From R-RK-3 sp031399085 (GTDB lineage Bacteria > Pseudomonadota > Alphaproteobacteria > Rhizobiales > Rhodomicrobiaceae): DNA of 64,000 nt. Below the pieces are notes generated by a model. It saw only the letters and a program-made list of their open reading frames with translations. It was not told the DNA's origin and ran no database searches. This document shows, piece after piece, positions 1 through 7,274 of this stretch. The position numbers were made by a program, and so were the translations under genes. The DNA lies in NCBI GenBank assembly GCA_031399085.1, contig JANNOQ010000107.1:1-64000 (forward strand), read 5' to 3'. Numbering within the stretch: position 1 is the stretch's first letter; each line of letters starts with the position of its first letter.

Positions 1-126
1 GATGTCGCGGTCATGGTCGGTGAAGCCGTAGACAGTTGCGTCGGCGCGGATCAGCCGCCAGCACCAGGCAAGTGTGGTCGCGCCGGAGTCGAGGTGGCTT
101 TGCAGGCCGGAGGGGAGAGTTTTCAT
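1..126 (-). CDS. GTA tail protein g13, DUF2163 (5' part only)
   Basis: Only the first 42 codons lie in the window; the gene continues beyond position 1. The start is the ATG at 126, giving MKTLPSGLQSHLDSG followed by TTLAWCWRL and a YGFTDHDRD segment. This is the typical opening of the DUF2163 / phage BR0599-like tail protein family, which is g13 in the Rhodobacter capsulatus GTA. The family belongs to the tail tip/baseplate part of the particle. It follows g12 in the expected order, but 245 bp separate the two genes and contain a large palindromic element, which is unusual for such a packed cluster. Family assignment rests on this short stretch plus context. Confidence 0.8.
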   Translation of the reverse strand, partial: MKTLPSGLQSHLDSGATTLAWCWRLIRADATVYGFTDHDRDI

Positions 127-159
127 GTGGGCGGTGCTCGCGGCTTAGGGTTTTACGTA

Positions 160-356
160 CATCGGCGCATCCGCGCCGATGTGTTGGCCCACTTAGCCGT
201 GGGCCCCGGGGGGTCAATGGAGGGATCGTGCTCGCGGGCGTGTGCACTGGATGGGCCAGCGAGCAAACTATGCCCAAAGCCGCAGGCAGAGTGTTTGTGT
301 AGGCCCCCCGGGGCCCACGGCCAAGTGGGCGAACCATCGGCGCGGATGCGCCGATG
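160..356. repeat. Palindromic MITE-like element between GTA g12 and g13
   Basis: Two arms of about 54 bp, at 160-213 and 304-356, are inverted copies with only a few mismatches; their outer 22 bases are identical. They enclose about 90 bp. Each arm folds again: the outer part (160-181) is a 9-bp stem with a 4-base loop, and the inner part holds a GGCCCAC/GTGGGCC stem. No coding sequence is convincing inside. The layout resembles a REP/MITE-type non-autonomous element or a strong cruciform. It could also act as a terminator between tail genes. No target-site duplication was identified. Confidence 0.75.
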
Positions 357-371
357 CAGCTAAAAACCCAT

Positions 372-1010
372 TCATACTCTGATCTCCACGACCGGAATGC
401 TCGGTATCGACCCATGCCGGAACCCATCCAGGTTCACTTCCAGCCGGTCGGTGTCGAAGCGGGCGGGCACGTCGAATTCGAAGCCCGCTGTGACGGCCGC
501 GCCAATGCCCGGGATCGAGCCGGGCTGGAAGCTGAGACGGCCCGTTGCGTAGTCGCAGGTGAAGTCAACGCCTTCGGCTTGCGGCACGCCGTCGACGGCA
601 ATGAGCAAAGTGCCCGCCACCGGCTTGGTGATCGCGCGCGGCCAGGGGGCAAAACTTGCCCCATAGGCTTTGATCAGTTGGAAATCGGCTTCGGCGGCGT
701 CGCCGCTGCCGATGTCCTGATCCGCCGCTGACGGCGTGGCGCTCGCGGCGCAGCTCTTAAAATCGGCGTGGTCCTTCCAGCGGAAGCCGTGCAGACGCCC
801 GCGCCGCTCTTCAAAAAAAGCGACCACAGTTTGCAGATCGTCGAGCGACTTCACGCCATAGCCCGCATCGTAGCGGCGGCGGCTGTCGGCCCAGCGCTGA
901 TTGCGCTCCTGATGCCCCGAGCCGAGCACGACGATGTCGGTGCGCCGTTCGGGACCGCCGCTGGCTCCAAGAGAGATCGCGGTCGGGAAGCGGATTTCGT
1001 GAAAGGCCAT
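372..1010 (-). CDS. GTA tail protein g12, DUF2460 (TIGR02217-type)
   Basis: The 212-residue protein opens with MAFHEIRFPTAISLGASGG, then carries ERRTDIVVLGSGHQERN and RRRYDAGYGVKSLDDL. These are hallmarks of the DUF2460 family, g12 of Rhodobacter-type GTAs. Members are tail proteins placed between the tape measure and the DUF2163 protein and are thought to form the tail hub region. Length is normal for the family. The start ATG lies 9 bp after the stop of the tape-measure gene, so the two are probably co-transcribed. A 197-bp palindrome follows its stop codon. Confidence 0.88.
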   Translation of the reverse strand: MAFHEIRFPTAISLGASGGPERRTDIVVLGSGHQERNQRWADSRRRYDAGYGVKSLDDLQTVVAFFEERRGRLHGFRWKDHADFKSCAASATPSAADQDIGSGDAAEADFQLIKAYGASFAPWPRAITKPVAGTLLIAVDGVPQAEGVDFTCDYATGRLSFQPGSIPGIGAAVTAGFEFDVPARFDTDRLEVNLDGFRHGSIPSIPVVEIRV

Positions 1011-1019
1011 GGTGGCAAC

Positions 1020-1604
1020 CTACAAATTGCGTTGGCCGCGGCTCACCGCGCGGGAGAGCATCGCGCCGATCTGGGTTTCCGAGCGGCGGAAACCTTCCGC
1101 GTCGGGCGTCGAGATCGTCATGTTGATCGTGATGCCCGCGCCGCCGCCTTGCGTGCGCACCCCGAGGCGGCCATCCGCGCCGCGTGCGAGTGGCATGATC
1201 GCCTCCGGGCCTGCCTCGCCGGCAAGGCCAAGCTGGCCGCGTCCGAGTGGAAATGTGGTCGGCGAGGCGATGACGCCGCCTGCCGCGAAAGGCTTCGGCA
1301 TCGGCGAGCCGACGACCCCGCCTTTGGCGAAGGGCGTCAGGCCTTGGAACAGGCTGGCAAGGCCGCCGCCGATAGCCGAGCTAAACGGCTGAATCGCCGA
1401 GCGCAGAGCAAGGCGCGACAGATCGAGCGCCAGCGAGCGAAGCGTGTCCCCGAAGCTTTGGCCGGAGAAGACGGCATCCTCGAACGCACCAGTGATCTTT
1501 TTGCCGAAGGAGCTGCCAAGCCGTTCCAGCTCCTGCAGCTTCTGCTTTGCCTCGCTCGTATCGGCGCCGACGCGCACGGACAGGCTGGCGACTGTGTCGG
1601 TCAT
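1020..1604 (-). CDS. GTA tail tape measure protein (g11)
   Basis: The start at 1604 (MTDTVASLSVRVGADTSEAK) overlaps the stop of the preceding small gene in an ATGA-like arrangement. The 194-residue product has an N-terminal helical segment (KQKLQELERLGSSFGKK) and then FEDAVFSGQSFGDTLRSLALDL with a Gly/Ala-rich middle. This matches the short tape-measure/minor tail proteins of GTAs, which are much smaller than those of long-tailed phages. Its length is expected to set tail length. The C-terminus (GFRRSETQIGAMLSRAV) is also typical of the family. Confidence 0.85.
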   Translation of the reverse strand: MTDTVASLSVRVGADTSEAKQKLQELERLGSSFGKKITGAFEDAVFSGQSFGDTLRSLALDLSRLALRSAIQPFSSAIGGGLASLFQGLTPFAKGGVVGSPMPKPFAAGGVIASPTTFPLGRGQLGLAGEAGPEAIMPLARGADGRLGVRTQGGGAGITINMTISTPDAEGFRRSETQIGAMLSRAVSRGQRNL

Positions 1605-1816
1605 CGCATGAAGGTCCTTGGCTTGGAATCGGGGAAGCGCTGCATGAGGTCGGCCAGATCGCCTCGCGCCAAGGGCATGGCGGCTCCGGGAAGGCCGGCC
1701 GCGCCCTGCAAAGCGAGGGTGAGTTCCCGTGGCGTCATCGACCAGAAACCGGCGGGCGCAAGGCCGAGCACGCCTAAACCGGCGGCAATTGCCTCGTCCC
1801 AAGGAAAGGGCGCCAG
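1601..1816 (-). CDS. GTA tail assembly chaperone-like protein, TAC_6/DUF2376 type
   Basis: The frame reads APFPWDEAIAAGLGVLGL, then FWSMTPREL, and ends RGDLADLMQRFPD. This is the signature of the small phage tail assembly chaperone family encoded between g10 and g11 in GTA clusters. The reading frame is open well upstream of the conserved part, but contains no ATG, GTG or TTG. The only near-start codon at a sensible place is the CTG at 1816, used here provisionally (71 residues). The gene may depend on coupling to the upstream g10 stop at 1837, or it may have lost its start. Identity is fairly sure; the 5' end is not. Confidence 0.6.
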   Translation of the reverse strand: MAPFPWDEAIAAGLGVLGLAPAGFWSMTPRELTLALQGAAGLPGAAMPLARGDLADLMQRFPDSKPRTFMR

Positions 1817-1836
1817 TGCGTCTCCACTGCTGCCCT

Positions 1837-2190
1837 TTAAGACTTTCCCGGCGCGGGGTTTTCGCTCACTTTCGCGGGTGTAGGCGGGGCAAAAGTTGCG
1901 CCCAGCAGACGCACGACAATGTCGACGAAACCCGCCGCACCGCCATCCGCTTGCATTTGACCGATCTGGCCGGTTTCCAATTCGTGACCGCCGCCGCGCA
2001 GGCCAGCCGCGATGATGCGGATCGCGTCCCGCGCGCTGAGCCGCCCAGCCTCGAACCGTTCGGCAAGGGCAAGCATATCCGACGCACCGAAGGCATCTTC
2101 AAGCTCGGCAAGCGCGCCCAGCGTCAGGCAAAGCCGGTAGGGCTTGCCGTCGAGCACGGCTTCGATTTCGCCGCGATGGCGGTTGACCAT
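1837..2190 (-). CDS. GTA family protein gp10
   Basis: The 117-residue protein begins MVNRHRGEIEAVLDGKPYRLCLTLGALAELE. It continues with GASDMLALAERFEAGRLSARD and IIAAGLRGGGH, the pattern of the 'gene transfer agent family protein' g10. The family is related to phage tail tube/chaperone accessory proteins. It sits 10 bp after the major tail gene and just before the tail chaperone and tape measure, the standard place. The last 20 residues are Pro/Ala-rich and unconserved. Function in the particle is inferred from context. Confidence 0.85.
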   Translation of the reverse strand: MVNRHRGEIEAVLDGKPYRLCLTLGALAELEDAFGASDMLALAERFEAGRLSARDAIRIIAAGLRGGGHELETGQIGQMQADGGAAGFVDIVVRLLGATFAPPTPAKVSENPAPGKS

Positions 2191-2200
2191 GCCGATGTCC

Positions 2201-2614
2201 TTAAGTTGCGGTGAAGGTCAGCGCGCCGGCGGATTCCAGCGCGATTTCGAAGGTCAGCTCATTGTCATGGCTGCCGGAATATTCGAGCGCCGTGATCTGA
2301 AACGCCCCCTCGACCGTGCCGAAATCGGGAATCACCACCTGCCAATCACGGATCGTGCTGGCGAAGAAATATCCGCGCGCCGTCTCGTCGGAGCCCGCAT
2401 CCTTGAAGATGCCGCTGCCGGAGAGCCGCGCTGTCTTTACGCCCACGCCGGCCAGCAACTCGCGCCATTCGTTGGCCGATTCAGTGTGGGTGATGTCCAC
2501 GGTCGCCGCGTTGAAGGCAAGGCTGCGCGCTCGCAGGCCCGCAACAGTGGTGAAGCTGCCGGTGCCGGTCGAATCGACTTTCAGCAAAAGGTCTTTGCCG
2601 CGTTGGGCCGCCAT
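2201..2614 (-). CDS. GTA/phage major tail protein (g9)
   Basis: The start at 2614 gives MAAQRGKDLLLKVDSTGTGSF, the normal N-terminus of the TP901-1-like major tail proteins in GTAs. Further marks are TVAGLRARSLAFNAATVDITH and a C-terminal beta-rich part ending SAGALTFTAT. At 137 residues the length is normal. The product should polymerise into the tail tube. An upstream in-frame ATG at 2671 exists but adds 19 residues with no resemblance to the family, so it was not used. About 85 bp separate it from the DUF3168 gene upstream. Confidence 0.88.
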   Translation of the reverse strand: MAAQRGKDLLLKVDSTGTGSFTTVAGLRARSLAFNAATVDITHTESANEWRELLAGVGVKTARLSGSGIFKDAGSDETARGYFFASTIRDWQVVIPDFGTVEGAFQITALEYSGSHDNELTFEIALESAGALTFTAT

Positions 2615-2700
2615 ATCGGTGTCTCCTGGATTGTTGCTTTGCCGTCCGCCGCAGTAGCAACCTCTCCCCAATGGTGAGAGGGCGTCGGCTGGCCGCGTCT

Positions 2701-3108
2701 CTAAATCAGCGGCTCCGTCACCGCGCGGAAGCGCATGACGCCGTGATAGGTCTCGCCGTCGGGGTCGAGCTTAAGGTCGGAATATTGGTGGGCAAGGTTG
2801 ATAAGGCGGTTGTCCGCAAGCGTCAGCTCCGCGCCGTCCAGCACCTCGCGGACCGCGTCGGCGACCTCATAGGCCTCGCGCTTGCCGTCATAGCGCGACC
2901 AGATATGCAGCATGAGAACATGCTCGGAGCCGCGCTCGGTCCCGGTGCTCCAGTCCCGCACTTGCATCTGGTCGATGACGACGTAGGGGAACGCCGCATT
3001 TTGCGGGACATGATCGTAGAGCGCCTCGCCGATCAGAATAGTCAGAGGAGCATCGGCGGCGAGCGCGGAATAAACGGTTTTCTGCAAATCCCAGCCTGGA
3101 TTGGACAT
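2701..3108 (-). CDS. GTA DUF3168 tail completion protein (g8)
   Basis: From the ATG at 3108, preceded by an AAGGAGC ribosome binding site, the product is MSNPGWDLQKTVYSALAADA. It continues with AFPYVVIDQMQVRDWST and a MLHIWSRYDGKREAYEVADAV core. This is the DUF3168 family, g8 of Rhodobacter-type GTAs, related to phage tail terminator/completion proteins. At 135 residues it is full length. An upstream in-frame start at 3255 would add 49 unrelated residues and was rejected in favour of the start with the better ribosome binding site. Confidence 0.88.
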   Translation of the reverse strand: MSNPGWDLQKTVYSALAADAPLTILIGEALYDHVPQNAAFPYVVIDQMQVRDWSTGTERGSEHVLMLHIWSRYDGKREAYEVADAVREVLDGAELTLADNRLINLAHQYSDLKLDPDGETYHGVMRFRAVTEPLI

Positions 3109-3158
3109 CGAACGCTCCTTTGCCGTAGCGGCGGAGAAGTTGGGCGTTGGGAAGCCGG

Positions 3159-3542
3159 CTAGCCGCGCTTGCCGCGCTTGCCGGAATTGGCCAGCCAGAA
3201 TTTGACACGCGCCAGAACGCCGGAACGAGATGCATCGAATGCGGGTTTGAGCCACGGTGAAGCCGAACGGCTGGAACTGCCAAATTCCAAATGCCAGCCA
3301 TGGTCCAGCGGCGTGCCCACGATAAAGCCGGTCCCATCGCTCACGGCATCGACGGTCAGTGATTCCGCGAGCGCGCCGGAGCGACTCTCGGGCGGTTGAC
3401 CGTCAGTCAGATTGGCTTGCGCGGCAGCCAGGATGTCTTCGGCCGCCGCCTCCAAATTCTCGGTGAGTGTGAACGGCTCGGCAATGCGGGACAGGGCGCC
3501 GCGCAATCCGTCCACCCCATCCACCCGGCTGCTGATTTTCAT
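3159..3542 (-). CDS. HK97 gp10-like head-tail/minor tail protein
   Basis: The start at 3542 overlaps the stop of the head-tail adaptor gene as ATGA, indicating translational coupling. The product begins MKISSRVDGVDGLRGALSRI and has an AAAEDILAAAQANLTDG helix. It then has TGFIVGTPLDHGWHLEFGSS and a PWLKPAFDASR motif. The GT.L.Y/HG..LEFG.. and PWL.PAF patterns are typical of the HK97 gp10 family. These proteins close the junction between head and tail. Rhizobial GTA clusters often carry this extra gene between g7 and g8. The C-terminal NSGKRGKRG tail is basic. Confidence 0.8.
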   Translation of the reverse strand: MKISSRVDGVDGLRGALSRIAEPFTLTENLEAAAEDILAAAQANLTDGQPPESRSGALAESLTVDAVSDGTGFIVGTPLDHGWHLEFGSSSRSASPWLKPAFDASRSGVLARVKFWLANSGKRGKRG

Positions 3543-3865
3543 AGATCGCGCCGCTCGCATTGGCAGGTTAGAAATCGCCTACGCCCATCCTTGTCGAGGG
3601 CGGAGAGGATGTGGAATGTCTCCGATGCGCTCCGAAAGCGCATGGCCGGGATGATATCGGTGCGGTGGCGGATGGTGATCAGGTAGGCCGCCTGGCCAGT
3701 CACGCGGTCCGCCCCAATGGTCTCATTGCCAGACGACGCCTCGACCGCCCCCCAAACCTCCCCGACCTCTTCCCAAACGGTCGTGCCGCCGCCGCCGCCA
3801 TCCTCCGTGCGCTGTTCCTGCTCGATCGTCAGGCGGTGGCGCAGTCGCCCTATGCGAGTGCTCAC
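3539..3865 (-). CDS. GTA head-tail adaptor (g7)
   Basis: The product starts with GTG at 3865 (MSTRIGRLRHRLTIEQEQ) and has 108 residues. Its core TTVWEEVGEVWGAVEASSG, TGQAAYLITIRHRTDI and FRSASETFHILSALDKDGRRRFL matches the phage head-tail joining protein family (g7). The start codon overlaps the stop codon of the frameshifted g6 remnant as GTGA. The stop overlaps the next gene as ATGA, so g6-g7-gp10-like form a coupled translation unit. A Gly run (residues 23-27) lies in the usually variable first loop. Confidence 0.88.
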   Translation of the reverse strand: MSTRIGRLRHRLTIEQEQRTEDGGGGGTTVWEEVGEVWGAVEASSGNETIGADRVTGQAAYLITIRHRTDIIPAMRFRSASETFHILSALDKDGRRRFLTCQCERRDL

Positions 3866-4439
3866 AGTTTTACCGCGCGATAGGGGGCAATCAGGCTTGC
3901 AACGCTCGCCGGCACGGGATCGGCGGTCTCGCCGAACAGCACAGGCTCACGGGCTTCATGCCAATGCGCGACAAGCAGCCTGATCGCTAGTCTGACTGGC
4001 ATTGGAACATCGTCGGCCGTCTCGCCATAACCTGCCGTGAGGCAATTTCGATGCCATTGACGCTGCGCCCTGGAAGCGGCCAGCTCTGCCCATCCTGGCG
4101 GGCAAGACGCGGACGCCGGGAGGCTGCGTCAACAATGAACAGGCTCGGGTCGAGCGTGACCGACGTGCCTGTCGGGCTGTAAAGCCGGATGGCGTCGACG
4201 CTCAGTAGGGGCGACAGCGGCAATTCGACATGCGGCGCGTCCGGCCACCGGTCGAGATAGAGCGACCAGCTCTGGCTGATCAGCGCCAGATCGAGGCAGC
4301 GCTCGATATGCAAGCGCCCGGCGAGAATGAGGGTGGCGACGAGCGTATCTTCGGCGTCGCTGTCCACGCGGCAATGGGCCTTTGCTTCGGCGAGCGTGAT
4401 CGGCTCAATCGAAGGGCCGGACGTCAGGATAAGGGGCAT
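3862..4439 (-). pseudogene. GTA head-tail connector g6, frameshifted
   Basis: The frame from 4439 (MPLILTSGPSIEPITLAEAK) has the N-terminal and middle parts of the phiE125 gp8/GTA g6 connector family and reaches VNGIEIA at about 4045. It then runs out of frame into unrelated residues and stops at 3987. In another frame, immediately after that point, the missing family C-terminus is perfectly readable: GYGETADDVPMPVRLAIRLL, then LVAHWHEAREP and IAPYRAVKL. It stops at 3862 overlapping the GTG of g7. One base missing near 4036-4042 (GCCTCACGGCA where GCCTTCACGGCA is expected) explains everything. This is a real pseudogene or a sequencing error; the truncated form would lack the connector C-terminus. 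Confidence 0.85.
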
Positions 4440-4911
4440 CGCAATACCTCGCGGAAACGGCCGAAAAGGGGGCTAGCTTTGTGGCACCAGGAATAAGTGA
4501 GGCCGCGATGGGGGAGGGCATCGCGGCCTCGGCCCAAGGCGGGCCTTAGCGCCGGGGGGACAGCGCTTTATTCTTATTAGCTATGTAGGTTCACCGCTTT
4601 CAGACCTGAATACAAAAAGCAAAAAAGTTTCGCTGGGCATAGAGCCGGGAATCTGCGTATCGGCAAACGTGCTGGAAGCGCTTTCCGAATTTGGCGAGCG
4701 CAAGTTCACCCGTTAGTTACGGGTGCGAAATCAAGGCAGTAAGCGCCGAATTTCGGCCCGGAACAATCGTCCAGGACAGCGAAATTGCTTTGGCGCCCAC
4801 TGATTCGATTTCAACAGATTTCAGCGAAACTATGGCGTGCGTGTCCTGTTTGCATAAGGACTATCCCTAGCCGTGGAACAGCGCGCGCATTCTGGGCCCG
4901 AATTACAACGG
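4440..4911. other. 472-bp gap between GTA g5 and g6 with a strong hairpin
   Basis: No credible gene is seen here. The stretch near the g6 side has a perfect 12-bp stem at 4499-4510 / 4519-4530 with an 8-base loop, a likely terminator or processing structure. A GGCCC..GGGCC repeat follows directly. The middle (4561-4640) is AT-rich and could hold a promoter for the downstream tail genes, but no consensus is clear. Capsid genes commonly end at a terminator or stable RNA structure so that capsid transcripts exceed those of tail genes. Confidence 0.6.
4499..4530. terminator. Perfect 12-bp hairpin downstream of the major capsid gene
   Basis: GAGGCCGCGATG at 4499-4510 pairs with CATCGCGGCCTC at 4519-4530 around the loop GGGGAGGG. 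No T-run follows on the minus strand, so it is a stable stem rather than a textbook intrinsic terminator. Its place between capsid (g5) and connector (g6) suits a transcript attenuator. Confidence 0.55.
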
Positions 4912-6174
4912 TTACGCCGTGCCGAATTTCAGCAGTTTGATGGCGTTGAAGTCCTGCACTCCGCCGCCGACGCGCTTGGTTGTGTAGAACAGCACATAGG
5001 GCTTGGCGGAAAACGGATCGCGCAGGATGCGGATGCCGAGCCGGTCGACGACCAGATAACCACGCCCGAAGTCGCCGAAGGCGATTGAGTAGCTGTCGGT
5101 GCCGATATCCGGCATGTCCTCGGTCTCGGCAATCGGGAAGGTCATGAGCGTTGCGCCCTGCCCGGCCTGCTCGCCCGGCCGCCAGATGTAATTGCCGTCG
5201 CCATCCTTGATCTTGCGGATCTCGGCCTGGACACCGCGGTTCATCACCCAATGCGCATTGGCGCGGTAGGCGGATTTCACCGTGTAGACCAGGTCGATCA
5301 GGATGTCGGCGGGATCGGAGGCAGGGAAGGCGCCGGCGGCGCCGGTTGCCACATAGCCGATCTTATCCCAGCTCCAGCTCGCTTCCGCGACCTTCGTGTA
5401 GCTCAGGAAGCCTTTGGGCTTGTTCGTGCCGTCGCCGGAAACGAAAGCCAGGTTTTCCTGATCGGCAAAGGCAATGCGGACTTCTTCGGCCACCCACTCG
5501 TCGATATTGACGGCGGCATCTTCAAGCACCGTCTGCGTGGCTGCCGGCATGGCGTAGAGTTCCATGGTCGGGAATGCCAGCTCAGCAAGCGTCGGGGAGT
5601 TGGTCTGCGAGCGCGTGCCCGTTTCGGCGACCCAGCCGGTTGCCGCGCCGGTGATGGCGAAGGGCTTCTTGTAAATGTTGCCCGAGACCTGGCGGATACC
5701 TGAAATCGCGCGGATCGGCGAACCGTCACGCAGAGCGCGCATCACGCCGGCTTCGATTTCGTCCGGCACCAGATAGCCGCCATCGGCATCGATGCCGACG
5801 GAGAGCGCCTTTTCCTCAAGCCGGCGCAAATTATGCGCTTCGCCGCGACGCATATAGCTGTCGAAGGCGTTCTTGTGCTCCGCCGCCGCGCCGCTGCGAG
5901 GGGATACGCCACCACGTTGCGGGCGGGACGCCTTCAGCACGAGCTGATCGACCGTGCCCTTATACTCGTCGAGCGCGCGATTGACGCGGTCGAGCTTTTC
6001 GGTTGTCAGCACATCGGCGGACATGCGGCGTTCGATTTCGCCAAGCCGGCGGTCGTTGGTGTCCTTGAAGTCCTCGAAAGCGTGGAGAAGTTCGTCGTGA
6101 GTTTCCCCGATCTCGGAGGCGCTGGGCCGTGCGGCTTTGTTCTCCCACTCTGCGGGAGCGTTGTAATCGGTCAT
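4912..6174 (-). CDS. HK97-family major capsid protein (GTA g5)
   Basis: The 420-residue product begins MTDYNAPAEWENKAARPSAS. It has an N-terminal scaffold-like helical delta domain (about residues 20-85, rich in E, K, D, R), then the mature shell. Shell motifs include GGYLVPDEIEAGVMRALRDGS, TRSQTNSPTLAELAFPTMELY and DGTNKPKGFLSY. Near the end are VMNRGVQAEIRKIKDGDGNY, SYSIAFGDFGRGYLVVDRLG and FYTTKRVGGGVQDFNAIKLL. All are typical of GTA g5/HK97 capsids. The adjacent protease would remove the delta domain during head maturation. It starts two bases before the end of the protease gene's leader region, with a GAGGATGAA ribosome binding site. Confidence 0.93.
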   Translation of the reverse strand: MTDYNAPAEWENKAARPSASEIGETHDELLHAFEDFKDTNDRRLGEIERRMSADVLTTEKLDRVNRALDEYKGTVDQLVLKASRPQRGGVSPRSGAAAEHKNAFDSYMRRGEAHNLRRLEEKALSVGIDADGGYLVPDEIEAGVMRALRDGSPIRAISGIRQVSGNIYKKPFAITGAATGWVAETGTRSQTNSPTLAELAFPTMELYAMPAATQTVLEDAAVNIDEWVAEEVRIAFADQENLAFVSGDGTNKPKGFLSYTKVAEASWSWDKIGYVATGAAGAFPASDPADILIDLVYTVKSAYRANAHWVMNRGVQAEIRKIKDGDGNYIWRPGEQAGQGATLMTFPIAETEDMPDIGTDSYSIAFGDFGRGYLVVDRLGIRILRDPFSAKPYVLFYTTKRVGGGVQDFNAIKLLKFGTA

Positions 6175-6175
6175 T

Positions 6176-6838
6176 TCATCCTCTTCGGTTATGAATGGTT
6201 GGTGTCGGCGGCGCCTGAACCGCTAGCGTGCATAAAGGCCCGCCCGGCCGGGCTTCGCGCCGCCCTGGGGAGTGGGCGGTCTGGCGGAGGCCGGAGGAGC
6301 CGCGAAGCGATGCGCGCTCAGCCTGGGAGGGCGAGGCGAGCGCTCGGTGCGGCCGGGCGGGGGGACATGCTGCCGCGGCGAGGAGTTTGACCGCGCTCAC
6401 GCGCGCGCCGGGCAGCATGGGGAAGGTGACGATGGAGATTTCCCAAAGGTCGATTTCGTGGAGGCGGCGCTGCCCAGTGCGGGCGTCTCGCAATGCCTTC
6501 TTGGCGCGGAAGCCGATGGAGAGGCCGTCGATCGCCCCGGCGCGCATCAGCGCCAGGATTTCACGGGCGCGCGCCACCTCCTCGATGAGATGGCCGCGCA
6601 CATAAAGACCGCGCACATCCTCGCGGATGTCATCCCAAGCGCCGATCGGTTGCGCCGGATCGTGCTGGAACAGCATCCGGATGGTGTCCGGACCGCGCTT
6701 GGCGAGCGAGGCGCGGAAGGCGCCCGGCATCACGAGGTCGCGGCTCTGATCCTCCGCGCCGAACAGGCTGGCGTAGCCTTCGAAGCTGCCGTTAGCCGTG
6801 AGGCGCGCGGAAGGGAAGCCGGCCCGCAGCGGAGCCAT
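6176..6838 (-). CDS. HK97-family prohead protease (GTA g4) with extended C-terminus
   Basis: From the ATG at 6838 the product is MAPLRAGFPSARLTANGSFEG, then YASLFGAEDQSRDLVMPGAF. RMLFQHDPAQPIGAWDDIRED carries the catalytic His region (QHD). GAIDGLSIGFR carries the catalytic Ser, and LWEISIVTFPMLPGARVSAV the conserved end. The usual family protein stops soon after that. Here about 60 further residues rich in R, P and S run on to 6176, encoded by very GC-rich DNA with inverted GCCCGGCCGGGC-like repeats. That tail looks like translated former spacer or an inserted repeat and is not conserved in character. The catalytic domain looks complete. Confidence 0.88.
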   Translation of the reverse strand: MAPLRAGFPSARLTANGSFEGYASLFGAEDQSRDLVMPGAFRASLAKRGPDTIRMLFQHDPAQPIGAWDDIREDVRGLYVRGHLIEEVARAREILALMRAGAIDGLSIGFRAKKALRDARTGQRRLHEIDLWEISIVTFPMLPGARVSAVKLLAAAACPPARPHRALASPSQAERASLRGSSGLRQTAHSPGRREARPGGPLCTLAVQAPPTPTIHNRRG

Positions 6839-6893
6839 GCTGGATAAGGATTTCAACGGATTGTCTCCGGGAATTTGGGAGGAGCGCCTGCGA

Positions 6894-7274
6894 TTAATAC
6901 GGCTGCAAAGGCGGCTCGACCACCGCGTTGACGAAGCGGTCAACAAGCGGGGCGACGACGAAGCGCATAGGGATAGCAATCATGCAGGAAACCGGCCAGG
7001 CGGCGAGCCAAATGACGGGCGTGTCGAAGCTGATGCCGAAGGTTTTGACGGCTACAATCAGCGAAATGACCCCCGACATCGCCACCGACACCGCGACCGA
7101 CATGACGTAAGGCGAATAGCGCCGGGGAATGCGGGGCAGGCGCGGAGCTGGCCGGCTCGCGCCGCCTTCGGCGTAGGGATCGGCCACCGGCTCCCAGTCC
7201 GGCTGGAAAGGCGCAAGGGCCGCGCCGCGAAAGATCCGTAAGCGGTGTTGACGATGGAAAGACGCAGCCGCCAT
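6894..7274 (-). CDS. DUF2798-like two-helix membrane protein in the GTA cluster
   Basis: The ATG at 7274 follows the portal stop directly (TAGATGG). The first 50 residues are basic/Pro-rich without a recognisable domain. Residues 53-126 hold two hydrophobic segments, YVMSVAVSVAMSGVISLIVA and IWLAAWPVSCMIAIPMRFVV, followed by PLVDRFVNAVV. This matches the DUF2798 family of small two-helix membrane proteins of unknown function. In known GTAs this position holds a small unassigned gene (g3.5). Whether the membrane protein contributes to the GTA is unknown. The true start could be internal, nearer the membrane part. Confidence 0.65.
   Translation of the reverse strand: MAAASFHRQHRLRIFRGAALAPFQPDWEPVADPYAEGGASRPAPRLPRIPRRYSPYVMSVAVSVAMSGVISLIVAVKTFGISFDTPVIWLAAWPVSCMIAIPMRFVVAPLVDRFVNAVVEPPLQPY

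Noticed and set aside
768..1883. 371-codon plus-strand open frame opposite the GTA tail genes
   Set aside because: Antisense shadow of DUF2460, tape measure and chaperone genes in GC-rich DNA; Ala/Arg-rich translation and no motif.
4811..5251. Long open frame on the minus strand across the capsid gene
   Set aside because: It is an out-of-frame shadow of the capsid C-terminus; composition is Arg/Gly/Pro-rich and not protein-like.
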